Virus record (IMG/VR): IMGVR_UViG_3300043395_000200
Coordinates: 1 to 44,807 of that record
Origin: a virus
Reading direction: 5' to 3' (one strand)
DNA: 44,807 nucleotides
Made by a program: the position numbers and the translations under genes. Under the pieces are notes generated by a model. That model was not told where the DNA came from, did not search any database, and was given only the letters and a program-made list of their open reading frames with translations. Positions 22,291 through 29,757 of this stretch are shown here, piece after piece; within the stretch, counting starts at the first letter, position 1; each line of letters starts with the position of its first letter.

Positions 22291-23170
22291 ACAACATACT
22301 CTCCAAAGGATTACTTTTTACAATTGGGTAATTGGTAACCAACAGTTCTGTTTTCACATTCTCATCAGTTCCCTTATCACCACGATGTGCCATCGAATAA
22401 CGAAGTTTCCAATATGTTAGTTCATAATCCTTATAAAGTTCTAGAAGTCTATCATTCACATTATAGGTAATCATGAACTTATGAGGGCACTTATAGACAT
22501 TCTCAGCAAATACATCATGATCAAATGACTTGTGCATTTCACGATCTTTCCCATAAAGGAAATCTTTGATGTCATACGGAGGATCAAGAAATACAAATAC
22601 ATCATCACCAGAAGCATTCATAACTTCAGAGTAATCAATATTTGTAATCTTCCAGTTCTTCATCAACTTGGAATATTCTTTCAGTTTCTCAATACCAACA
22701 AAGGAAAAATTAGAACGAGAAGCAGTTACAGAAAATGTGCTGTTCTCCGTCAATCCAGAGAAACTACACTTATTCAAAACAAAGAAACTTGCTGCTCTCT
22801 CCAATCCCTCTTGACTATTAATATCTACACGAGTCTGATTAAATAGTTCCTTATGAGCAGCATCTTTCTCATCTTGAGTTCCAAAGTCAGATGCTTTTGT
22901 TTTGATCTCTTTCAATCGTTCAGAAAGTTCTTCACCATTATCTCGGAGTTGAACCCAGAAGTTGTAGAGAGGAACATAAAGATCGTTAATCCAGATGGGA
23001 ACATCAGGATATGCTTGAGTAGTATAAAACGCAACAGAACCTCCACCAATAAAAGGTTCCCGATACTCTTTAAAGTTCTGAGGATACCAAGGAGCAAGAG
23101 TCTTGGTTGCTTTAGATTTGCCTCCAGGATATCTGAGGCAGGTCTTTAGTGGAAAAGTTCTTACTTTCAT
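22283..23170 (-). CDS. dam: Dam-like DNA adenine-N6 methyltransferase (D12 class)
   Basis: 295 aa. SAM-binding motif PFIGGGSV (39-46), an upstream RYPGGKSK (13-20) and catalytic DPPY (196-199, in VFVFLDPPYDI) define the D12/Dam family with alpha-type motif order. It methylates adenine N6, probably in a short palindrome such as GATC, protecting phage DNA from host nucleases or marking it for replication. It lies between gp44 and gp62 with 4-bp and 8-bp overlaps, an unusual position inside the clamp-loader pair. Confidence 0.93.
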   Translation of the reverse strand: MKVRTFPLKTCLRYPGGKSKATKTLAPWYPQNFKEYREPFIGGGSVAFYTTQAYPDVPIWINDLYVPLYNFWVQLRDNGEELSERLKEIKTKASDFGTQDEKDAAHKELFNQTRVDINSQEGLERAASFFVLNKCSFSGLTENSTFSVTASRSNFSFVGIEKLKEYSKLMKNWKITNIDYSEVMNASGDDVFVFLDPPYDIKDFLYGKDREMHKSFDHDVFAENVYKCPHKFMITYNVNDRLLELYKDYELTYWKLRYSMAHRGDKGTDENVKTELLVTNYPIVKSNPLESMLYA

Positions 23171-24111
23171 TTAAACTCACACTCACACATAATTTCAGTC
23201 AACGCTGCCAGAAGATTAATTTCTTGATCGGCAACAAATGCAATCTGATACTGATACTTAGCAATAATGAGCACAGCAGCAGGAATGCTAGGGTTTTCGA
23301 GGGATGTAGTAAGAGCATCGTAAACACGACGGAGAAGTACACTAGAGTCGTTATCAAGATTATTGACGACCCATTTACGAACTTCTGGGAAGTTTTTTTC
23401 TTTGAGACTTTTAATGAGATCATTTACAGAAACATCAGAGAACGATGCCAGAATACCAGAGTCAATTTTACCACCAGTAGAGTATCGTTGAATTTCATTC
23501 AGGACCCTACGGAAGTCTGGGAAGTGTTTTGTAACCAGTTCCGCAACGACCTTTTCATCATACTCAATCTTTTCCGCATCCAGGATTGATTGAAGTCGTT
23601 GAAAGAAACTACCTGCAAGTTGAACTCTTTGCTTCCCTTTGATAGTGAAGTCGATGACGGCACATCGGGAGTGAAGAGGTTCAATAATCTTGTTCTTGTA
23701 GTTACAGGTGAAGATGAATCGGCAGTTGTTATAAAATGCCTCAATATTTGCCCGTAGTAGGAGTTGTACGTCGTTTCCTGTGTTATCCGCCTCATCGATG
23801 ATGATGACTTTGTGTTTAGAAGATCCCGTAAGTGAGACGGTCGAAGCAAAGTTCTTTGCTTGGTTCCGTACAGTATCCAAGAAACGTCCTTCGTCGGATC
23901 CGTTGATGACATAATAATCTGCCCCTAATTCATTACAAAGTGCCTTTGCGATGGTTGTTTTACCAATACCAGGAGGTCCTGCAAGAAGAAGATTCGGAAT
24001 CTCTCCCTTCTCAACAAACTCCTTAAATGTTTTTTTAGTTTCATCGGGAAGAATACAATCCTCAATTAGTTGAGGACGATATTTTTCCGTCAAAAGAAAT
24101 TCACTTGCCAT
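23167..24111 (-). CDS. 44: Clamp loader AAA+ ATPase subunit, gp44-like
   Basis: 314 aa from ATG 24111 (T4 gp44 is 319); an in-frame TTG at 24123 is disfavoured. Walker A AGPPGIGKT (44-52), Walker B VIIIDEAD (102-109), sensor 1 in FIFTCNYKNK and the SRC motif in LHSRCAVIDF are all visible. It opens and loads the gp45 clamp with gp62. It overlaps dam by 4 bp and starts 2 bp after the 170-aa gene. Confidence 0.95.
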   Translation of the reverse strand: MASEFLLTEKYRPQLIEDCILPDETKKTFKEFVEKGEIPNLLLAGPPGIGKTTIAKALCNELGADYYVINGSDEGRFLDTVRNQAKNFASTVSLTGSSKHKVIIIDEADNTGNDVQLLLRANIEAFYNNCRFIFTCNYKNKIIEPLHSRCAVIDFTIKGKQRVQLAGSFFQRLQSILDAEKIEYDEKVVAELVTKHFPDFRRVLNEIQRYSTGGKIDSGILASFSDVSVNDLIKSLKEKNFPEVRKWVVNNLDNDSSVLLRRVYDALTTSLENPSIPAAVLIIAKYQYQIAFVADQEINLLAALTEIMCECEFK

Positions 24112-24113
24112 AA

Positions 24114-24626
24114 TCAAATCCAATCAGGTTTTCTTTCAGGCATACGAAGATAGTTATCAGCAACCCAAGGTTTGGATGCGATGTATCTTTTGTATGCTTC
24201 AAATGTATCAATAGTGTCGTCAAACTTCCATTCCTCAGGCATAGCACGAGCAAATGGAGTCACCTCTGTAATCTTACCTTTGGGAAACAAATAGTATGCA
24301 TCCACAAGAGTCTTGTAACAGGAGTGGGTTTTATTATACCGCAGGCAGTATTCATCAGACAAGTTCAGTCCCCACTTAATTAACCAGTAGGCATTATGGA
24401 TACTTTCCATAGCCCACTTGGTACAGGGATGATTGCGGAATGCTCCTTTCTCGGTCTTGTAGGGGGTTCCATCTGCCTTAGGGAGAGTGCCGTACCCATG
24501 CCCCCACTTGTTAGAAGCAACGATGGAGAGCATCTGGCAGCACTCTAAGGGCATCTTGACGATGTGTTTGTCGGGAAGACAGATGGCACTCTCAGCAGGC
24601 CAAGGAGAAGTGACGAAGATGTTCAT
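24114..24626 (-). CDS. Conserved phage protein between clamp and clamp loader (170 aa)
   Basis: M-NIFVTSPWPAESAICLPDK to PERKPDWI, ATG at 24626. It has the pattern of a widespread phage family (MNIF, then a DKHIVKM-ECCQMLS helix, GTPYKTEKGAFRNHPCTKWA and a WVADNYLRMP end). Some members of that family are labelled pyrimidine-dimer glycosylase-like; the similarity to T4 DenV is too faint here to claim activity. It overlaps gp45 by 1 bp and precedes gp44 by 2 bp, so it is part of the replication operon. Confidence 0.75.
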   Translation of the reverse strand: MNIFVTSPWPAESAICLPDKHIVKMPLECCQMLSIVASNKWGHGYGTLPKADGTPYKTEKGAFRNHPCTKWAMESIHNAYWLIKWGLNLSDEYCLRYNKTHSCYKTLVDAYYLFPKGKITEVTPFARAMPEEWKFDDTIDTFEAYKRYIASKPWVADNYLRMPERKPDWI

Positions 24627-25312
24627 CAACCAAAAGTAGAATCAGGCTCCAGAGCAATATGATAGGTCACATCGAATCCAGTATTCTTGAATCGTGACAG
24701 AAGTTTACGTGAGATCACAACCTCATAATTGCCAGGAAGAATCTTGATGTTCTCTACCTTAAAGTTGAAAGAGAATGTTTCATCGGTCTCACCAACAACC
24801 ACAGAGAAGTCGTTAGAAGTATCGTTCTTCTTATCACGAACAACCAGTTTCACAACACCTGCTTCACCAACCACAGACAAGTCAGGAAGTTGATACACAG
24901 CAGCAGCCTTAAGGAGTTTATCAAGTTCTTTGGTATCAAGAAGGAAACAAACATCTTCACTCGGCAGAACAATATCCTTTTCAGGAGGAGTAATGATTAC
25001 GTTAGGATCCGCAAAGAAATACTTAGAACGAGACTTGCCTTCTTTGATAACAACATAACCATCGTTCTGGAAATCAAGTTCAGCATTCTGATGCAGATTG
25101 AGACCATTCAAAAACTGGTTCAGATCATAAATGCCAAAGTCTTTTGGCAGTTCCTCTTCAATTGTTGCCTCTGCCAGAATGTTCTTCATCACAGAAATCG
25201 TGCGAAGATTGTTTCCTTCCTTGAACAGGATGGATTGGTTGATAGAAGAAAAGTTCTTCAGCAGAGTCAAAGTTTTGTCAGAGAGTTTCATAGTTTTGTC
25301 TTGGAGTTTCAT
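24626..25312 (-). CDS. 45: Sliding clamp, gp45-like
   Basis: 228 aa from ATG 25312 (T4 gp45 is 228). The ring tethers polymerase gp43 and activates late transcription together with gp55. Visible segments: KLSDKTLTLLKNFSSINQS, FGIYDLNQFLNGL, PGNYEVVISRKLLSRF and the end YHIALEPDSTFG, all as in T4. The first seven codons are tandemly duplicated (21 bp, MKLQDKT then MKLSDKT); the second ATG at 25291 aligns with the T4 N terminus, while the first follows the upstream stop by 2 bp. Neither has a clear ribosome site. Confidence 0.94.
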   Translation of the reverse strand: MKLQDKTMKLSDKTLTLLKNFSSINQSILFKEGNNLRTISVMKNILAEATIEEELPKDFGIYDLNQFLNGLNLHQNAELDFQNDGYVVIKEGKSRSKYFFADPNVIITPPEKDIVLPSEDVCFLLDTKELDKLLKAAAVYQLPDLSVVGEAGVVKLVVRDKKNDTSNDFSVVVGETDETFSFNFKVENIKILPGNYEVVISRKLLSRFKNTGFDVTYHIALEPDSTFG

Positions 25313-25314
25313 AA

Positions 25315-25668
25315 TCAACGGAATTCGGTCAAACCATTATTAGTACGAGAGTAATGTCCATCAAAGTGGAGCAGAAGCATAGCATAGTGAATAACCTTTA
25401 GAAGGTCAATCTTATTACGACCGTCTTTCTGACCATAACGACTTCCATACTTTAGGATATTTGCCTGACAGAAGTTTGCAGCAAGTTCTTTTGCTGCCAT
25501 CAGATCAATAGTCTGAATGTCTTTGTAGTTTGCTTCTTGTCCGCAATAGTGACTCTTATAAGTACCAGTCACATAGTCCTGAATATCTTTCAGGATTTTA
25601 TCTTCATTATACTTCCAAAGATGATTAGTAGGTTCAGTCATGTCAATAGTAAAAGTTGGTTCAATCAT
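25315..25668 (-). CDS. DUF3310-like protein
   Basis: 117 aa. The sequence follows the DUF3310 pattern found in many phages: HYCGQEANYKDIQTIDLMAA, a helix ending in NFCQANILKYGSRYGQKDG, and DLLKVIHYAMLLL. Family members are sometimes called nucleotide kinases, without proof. The ATG directly follows the U-run of a hairpin (25669-25697) and no ribosome site is seen. It is probably transcribed from the early promoter at 25699-25727 and leads the 45-44-dam-62-regA operon. Confidence 0.8.
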   Translation of the reverse strand: MIEPTFTIDMTEPTNHLWKYNEDKILKDIQDYVTGTYKSHYCGQEANYKDIQTIDLMAAKELAANFCQANILKYGSRYGQKDGRNKIDLLKVIHYAMLLLHFDGHYSRTNNGLTEFR

Positions 25669-25697
25669 AAAAGGGAAGGCACTTTTTTACCTTCCCC
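25669..25697 (-). terminator. Intrinsic terminator after the CobS/MoxR-like gene
   Basis: Minus-strand stem GGGAAGG (10-nt A-rich loop) CCTTCCC, followed by TTTT and then the ATG of the next gene. The predicted start of the overlapping early promoter (about 25692) lies within the 5' arm, so new transcripts cannot form this hairpin. Confidence 0.7.
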
Positions 25698-25698
25698 A

Positions 25699-25727
25699 AT
25701 TATATCAGGATTGTGCTTCCTGGTCAA
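25699..25727 (-). promoter_or_regulatory. Early sigma70-type promoter for the DUF3310-45-44-dam-62-regA operon
   Basis: Minus strand: -35 TTGACC (25722-25727), 17-bp spacer, perfect -10 TATAAT (25699-25704), overlapping the last codons of the AAA+ gene. Confidence 0.82.
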
Positions 25728-26796
25728 CGGGCATTTGGAAATCTGCATCCACCTTGTCATAAAGTTCAAGGAATGCTTGCTTGGTTTCATCATCAAATCG
25801 GTTCACGCAAACTTGAATTGCTTTTGCCTTATCTTGGAAAATGCTGTAAGCACGGATGATGTGAACCAAACGACGGGTGCTGATGATTTCCTCAATACCA
25901 CCATCGTAGAAGGTCTTACGGATGATGTCTGCCCAGTCCACAAGACGTTTGCAAAAGTCACGATCTTCGATCTGCAGATCCAGAGCAATACCTTCCAAGA
26001 TCTTTTGCTCAGTGGCAGGAGCAGGATAAGACTGCTCAAAGGTCACAGGGAATCGTTCCAAGAATGCCTCATTAAGAACGTTGGTGCCGATGAAACGTCC
26101 ATCTTCAGAACCTTTACCTTTGGTATTGGCAGTGGCAATCACATTAAATCCAGCAGCAGGTTTCACCCAACGACCAATTTTTTTCAGGAAGACACCTTTA
26201 CCTTCGAGAATTGACTGTAGACACAGGATTTTGTTGCTTGCGAGGTCAATTTCATCAAGAAGCAAGATTGCTCCTCGCTCCAGTGCCTCAATAACGGGAC
26301 CGTTGTGCCAAGCAGTATTCCCATCAACAAGACGGAACCCCCCGATAAGATCATCTTCATCAGTTTCAATCGTAATGTTTACACGGATCAATTCACGATT
26401 CAATTGAGCACAAGCTTGCTCAACCGAGAACGTTTTACCATTACCCGAAAGACCCGTAATGAACGTAGGATAGAAAAGACGGGACTGAATAATTTTTTTA
26501 ACATCAGCAAAGTTACCAAAGCGGACGAAGGTATCATCTTTTTCAGGAATAAGTTTCTGCTCTACGGGAGGAATTACAGAGGGTGCTTGGAAAGTGCGTT
26601 CGATTTCTTCCACTTTTTGTTGCGTTACCTCCAGATTCCATTTACCACGACCAACCTTAAATTGATCAAGTTTCTTAGTGACAGTTTGATAGTTAGCATC
26701 ATTCAGATTACACCAAGCACGAATATCAGCACCAGTAATGGTATTGCCATAAAGGTTCTGAAGAGAAGTGCGGATGTAGTCGGAGGAGAGTGCCAT
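25705..26796 (-). CDS. cobS: MoxR/CobS-like AAA+ ATPase
   Basis: 363 aa. Walker A GLSGNGKT (115-122), Walker B ILLLDEID (177-184), sensor VIATANTKGKG and Arg-containing LERFP are all present. The N-terminal 100 residues look like a small DNA- or partner-binding helical domain. Cyanophage homologues are called CobS (cobaltochelatase ATPase), but the fold is the general MoxR group, which works with VWA-domain proteins. Here the partner is evidently the 727-aa VWA-metallopeptidase protein just upstream. Whether it serves cobalamin synthesis is not shown; no CobN-type subunit is in the window. Confidence 0.88.
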   Translation of the reverse strand: MALSSDYIRTSLQNLYGNTITGADIRAWCNLNDANYQTVTKKLDQFKVGRGKWNLEVTQQKVEEIERTFQAPSVIPPVEQKLIPEKDDTFVRFGNFADVKKIIQSRLFYPTFITGLSGNGKTFSVEQACAQLNRELIRVNITIETDEDDLIGGFRLVDGNTAWHNGPVIEALERGAILLLDEIDLASNKILCLQSILEGKGVFLKKIGRWVKPAAGFNVIATANTKGKGSEDGRFIGTNVLNEAFLERFPVTFEQSYPAPATEQKILEGIALDLQIEDRDFCKRLVDWADIIRKTFYDGGIEEIISTRRLVHIIRAYSIFQDKAKAIQVCVNRFDDETKQAFLELYDKVDADFQMPVDQEAQS

Positions 26797-26819
26797 GTTT
26801 GTTTCGTTTCAACATAGTC

Positions 26820-26825
26820 ATTATA
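26820..26825 (-). promoter_or_regulatory. TATAAT -10-like element after a terminator
   Basis: Perfect TATAAT on the minus strand, 24 bp before the ATG of the AAA+ gene and right after the terminator at 26831-26852. No acceptable -35 at 16-18 bp. Confidence 0.4.
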
Positions 26826-26830
26826 TACGG

Positions 26831-26852
26831 AAAAAGGGTCCGTTCAGGACCC
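26831..26852 (-). terminator. Intrinsic terminator between the VWA/61-aa genes and cobS
   Basis: Minus-strand stem GGGTCC (loop TGAAC) GGACCC followed by TTTTT. Confidence 0.85.
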
Positions 26853-26858
26853 CAGTGG

Positions 26859-27044
26859 TCAGTTTGCCAACTGGTTGCGACACTTGTTCAGGTATTCTTC
26901 CGTTACAATTTTTGCTGTATATCCAGGATAATACTTCTCAACCAAAGTAGGAAGTCCAATCGCAGTGATGCTGCTGTCGCATTTTAACCAAACTTCTTTA
27001 GTGTCATATTTGACTACATGATCAAAAGGAAATTTTTGTTTCAT
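26859..27044 (-). CDS. Small hypothetical protein (61 aa) between VWA and AAA+ genes
   Basis: M-KQKFPFDHVVKYDTKEVWL to NKCRNQLAN. A compact alpha/beta look with KKxxP-like and YYPGYTAKIVTEEYLNKC segments. It overlaps the VWA gene by 4 bp (ATGA) and is followed by the 26831-26852 terminator, so it is the last gene of that transcript. No family recognised; its position suggests an accessory to the MoxR-VWA pair. Confidence 0.7.
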   Translation of the reverse strand: MKQKFPFDHVVKYDTKEVWLKCDSSITAIGLPTLVEKYYPGYTAKIVTEEYLNKCRNQLAN

Positions 27045-29224
27045 GCCACCAAAGAAATAAATTCACCAAGAACTTTCTTATTTAGTTTTTTAGTCTTCAG
27101 GGATTTCACAAAGGCGGATTTGATTTGAGACTTAGTTGCATACTCAGCAACTTCAAACTCACTATCTTGCGAAAGTGCTGATGCTGACATACCAAAGTAA
27201 GCATCATATCCAGATTTGGTAATGGTAAAACTCTTGAGTTTTTTCCAGTCACTCTGGATTTTTTCATAATCTTTCTCACCTTGAGAGTGATACATTTGAA
27301 CAAACCGACTCATATTGCGACTTTCAAGAACACGAATACCGATAAAGTTCATCGAAGGAAATTTATCTTTCAAATTCTTAAGAAGAACATCAGTAAACTC
27401 ATGGTAACCATAACCAAACTTATAGGTAGTTCCCAGTTTGCGGTCACGGAGGAATGTAGAAATTGGGTGAATGTATCCAGTTCCAAGACTAGGTGCTTTT
27501 TCCCAACGACGATTAACTTCCTTATGGTAAACAAGTTGATTTGCCTCACCATCAGTAAGAACAATACACTGAACTTTCTGGAGTTTGTTTTCTTTTTGGA
27601 ATTTGGGAAGAATCTGATGAAGTGCAATCAGTGCTTCATTTAGAGGAGTTCCAGAAAGACACGTACGACTAGAGTAAGTATAAGGTGAACTATATGACCT
27701 ACCAAAGCAATAAGCAAGACGCCAAATATTGAGAATTTGATGTTCAAGTTCTTTAGCAGAAACTTTACTAGTAAGAATATTCATCAAAGCAAATGTTTCA
27801 TCGATACAGATCAAACCATTCTTCTTTTGATAGTGTGGAGTACGATCAGCAGAAAGATAACGATCATTTTCATAATCATATTCACCACGACGCCATTCAT
27901 TTGTGAAGGCATAAACCTCAAAAGGAATGGAAACTTTTTTACAGAACCAAATAAGATTGAAGAGTTGCTTACAAGTATCAATCATTACATCTGCCATAGA
28001 ACCACTCCAATCAAGCACAAACACAAGACCGTGATTCTTACCATCAGGAATCACAGAAACCTTCTTAAAAAGATCCTCGTTGTACTTGTAAGTGTGAAGA
28101 CGTGTGGTATCAAGAACACCAGTGCGAGCAGTTGATGCACGAGCATACTGATCTGCTGCCTTGCGACATTCAAACTCTTTTACAAGATAGTTGACTTCTT
28201 TCTGAGCAGAAGACTTGAACTTCTTAAAGTCAATATCAGATTCTTTATAAAGATTTACTGGACGATATCCTTTATCTTTAGCATGTTCATTATGAATTTT
28301 TTGTTGATGAGAAAATGAGTCATCAATATCTTTATGAACCTCAGAGTTCTTACCAATAATGGTATTGAGATTTACTTGAGGAATTTCAACATAAACATTT
28401 TCATATCCATCATCATTCACAAGATCACGGATTTTATCTTCCAAAGAGTCTGCTGTACGAACTTCAGGTTCATCCTTAGTTTCTGAAGATTTTACAGGAG
28501 TTTGATCTCCCTGAGCAGTTCCACCTTCACCTGGATCTGCCTGAGGTTGAGAGTTATCAGTCCCTCCATCTTGTTCGGAAGAGGAGTCATTAGTCTCCAC
28601 AAAATCACTAGCAGGAGACTGTGAATTTCCTTGAGTTTCGTGAGAATCAAAGTCAGCAACCTTCTGCTGTTGCTCCTTTTCCTTCTTACAGTATTTGTAA
28701 AGTTCTTCAGCAGCAATCAGTGCATCTGCAAAAGTTTCACATGCACCAATCAGATTGATGATTTCTTTTTCTTCTGGTTTGAAATCAAGAGTGATGAAGT
28801 TACCAATCTTGAAGTAAAGGTTGGCACGATCAGCAAGATTGAATGTAGAAATGTCTTCATCAGCAACTTGGAAGAAGTCTTCCTCGTTCAGTTCCTTATA
28901 ACCGTTGAAGAAAGTCTTAGCAAGTCCAGCATACTTGCGCTTCATCAGTTTTTCAATCCGAGCATCCTCAACCACATTTACAAATTGTGGAGGAATCTTG
29001 TGCTCATCCAACCAATCCTCATCAGGAGTAAAGAGTGCATGACCGACTTCATGACCCACAAGAAGATCATACACAAGGTTACTTGCCTTCTCCCAAAGAG
29101 GAAGAGTCAGCACACGAGTGTGAACATTAAAGCAAGCAGTAGAAACCTTCTTATGTTCCACCACCAAATCCTCAGTGGCAAGCAGTTTGGCAAGTTGAGA
29201 TTTGATTTCGTGACGGACGGACAT
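27041..29224 (-). CDS. VWA-domain protein with a zinc-metallopeptidase-like N terminus (CobT-like)
   Basis: 727 aa. N-terminal HEVGH motif (58-62) with a downstream NVVEDARIE (E86, possible third ligand) looks like an HExxH metallopeptidase. A low-complexity acidic linker rich in S, D, Q, E and G follows (about 185-265). A C-terminal VWA domain begins near 395 with a MIDAS DWSGS (D405, S407, S409). The combination matches CobT-like/peptidase proteins in cyanophages. MoxR ATPases remodel VWA partners, so it probably works with the AAA+ gene at 25705-26796. Substrate unknown. A terminator (29253-29279) precedes the start. Confidence 0.85.
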   Translation of the reverse strand: MSVRHEIKSQLAKLLATEDLVVEHKKVSTACFNVHTRVLTLPLWEKASNLVYDLLVGHEVGHALFTPDEDWLDEHKIPPQFVNVVEDARIEKLMKRKYAGLAKTFFNGYKELNEEDFFQVADEDISTFNLADRANLYFKIGNFITLDFKPEEKEIINLIGACETFADALIAAEELYKYCKKEKEQQQKVADFDSHETQGNSQSPASDFVETNDSSSEQDGGTDNSQPQADPGEGGTAQGDQTPVKSSETKDEPEVRTADSLEDKIRDLVNDDGYENVYVEIPQVNLNTIIGKNSEVHKDIDDSFSHQQKIHNEHAKDKGYRPVNLYKESDIDFKKFKSSAQKEVNYLVKEFECRKAADQYARASTARTGVLDTTRLHTYKYNEDLFKKVSVIPDGKNHGLVFVLDWSGSMADVMIDTCKQLFNLIWFCKKVSIPFEVYAFTNEWRRGEYDYENDRYLSADRTPHYQKKNGLICIDETFALMNILTSKVSAKELEHQILNIWRLAYCFGRSYSSPYTYSSRTCLSGTPLNEALIALHQILPKFQKENKLQKVQCIVLTDGEANQLVYHKEVNRRWEKAPSLGTGYIHPISTFLRDRKLGTTYKFGYGYHEFTDVLLKNLKDKFPSMNFIGIRVLESRNMSRFVQMYHSQGEKDYEKIQSDWKKLKSFTITKSGYDAYFGMSASALSQDSEFEVAEYATKSQIKSAFVKSLKTKKLNKKVLGEFISLVA

Positions 29225-29246
29225 CGGATTCGTTTCGTATATTGGT

Positions 29247-29252
29247 ATTATA
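29247..29252 (-). promoter_or_regulatory. TATAAT -10-like element after a terminator
   Basis: Perfect TATAAT on the minus strand, 23 bp before the ATG of the VWA gene and 1 bp after the U-run of the 29253-29279 terminator; no good -35. Confidence 0.4.
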
Positions 29253-29279
29253 CAAAAAAACCACCCCCTCTGGGGTGGT
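29253..29279 (-). terminator. Strong intrinsic terminator before the VWA gene
   Basis: Minus-strand stem ACCACCCC (loop AGAG) GGGGTGGT followed by seven T. Confidence 0.92.
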
Positions 29280-29301
29280 GAGTGGACGGACTTTAAACTG
29301 G

Positions 29302-29475
29302 TTATGCTGCTAAAATTTGCCTACAAATACGTTTACACTCAGAACTATCGTCTCTACATTCAATCAAGCACTGATAATAATCATTAATTTGTTCATCTTG
29401 TTCAATATACTCATTAATTGTTTTTTCCAAATGGTTCCAAGAGGCAAGTTGATTATATGAAATTAAATTGTGCAT
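29302..29475 (-). CDS. Small cyanophage-type protein (57 aa)
   Basis: M-HNLISYNQLASWNHLEKTI to CRQILAA. The start is ATG 29475 with a strong ribosome site (GGAGG, 5-nt gap); an upstream in-frame codon at 29493 is disfavoured. Helical with a C-terminal Cys cluster (C-x3-C-x6-C-x3-C in CLIECRDDSSECKRICRQ), suggesting disulfides or metal binding. Such proteins are common in cyanophages, function unknown. A possible extended -10 (TGATAGAAT) with a distant TTGTCA lies about 70 bp upstream (around 29543-29573). Confidence 0.75.
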   Translation of the reverse strand: MHNLISYNQLASWNHLEKTINEYIEQDEQINDYYQCLIECRDDSSECKRICRQILAA

Positions 29476-29600
29476 AATAACCTCCACGCACAAAGAATAT
29501 CATAACGAAGATCGGTTTGGGTTCATGTGTTCTCACTCCAACATTCTATCACTATCTAGGTTATTTGTGACAACTTCTTAATATAACTTTATAAGCACCG

Positions 29601-29744
29601 TCAAATACCCATAAAAGAAGCACCCCTTTCAGAGTGCTTTTTTTTAAATGATTTAAGTCTTGACTTTGCTTGTCTAAGTGCTTGTGGTTTAAGTTTTCGT
29701 TTTTGTTCTTTTTTGGAATGATGTTTCCAATTTGGTACTTGCAT
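29601..29744 (-). CDS. Small very basic protein downstream of gp46 (47 aa)
   Basis: M-QVPNWKHHSKKEQKRKLKP to RGASFMGI. ATG 29744 with GGAG 7 nt upstream, 13 bp after the gp46 stop. It is extremely rich in Lys, Arg and His (KPQALRQAKSRLKSFKKKH), so nucleic-acid binding is likely. Its last third is formed by the hairpin at 29612-29645, which may be why the frame extends there. Real-gene status is likely but not certain. Confidence 0.55.
   Translation of the reverse strand: MQVPNWKHHSKKEQKRKLKPQALRQAKSRLKSFKKKHSERGASFMGI
29612..29645. terminator. Bidirectional intrinsic terminator downstream of gp46
   Basis: Stem AGCAC.../...GTGCT (8 pairs including G-U on the minus strand) with TTCTTTT on the minus side and an eight-T run on the plus side. 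It overlaps the 3' end of the 47-aa ORF. Confidence 0.7.
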
Positions 29745-29757
29745 GAGTTTACTCCAG

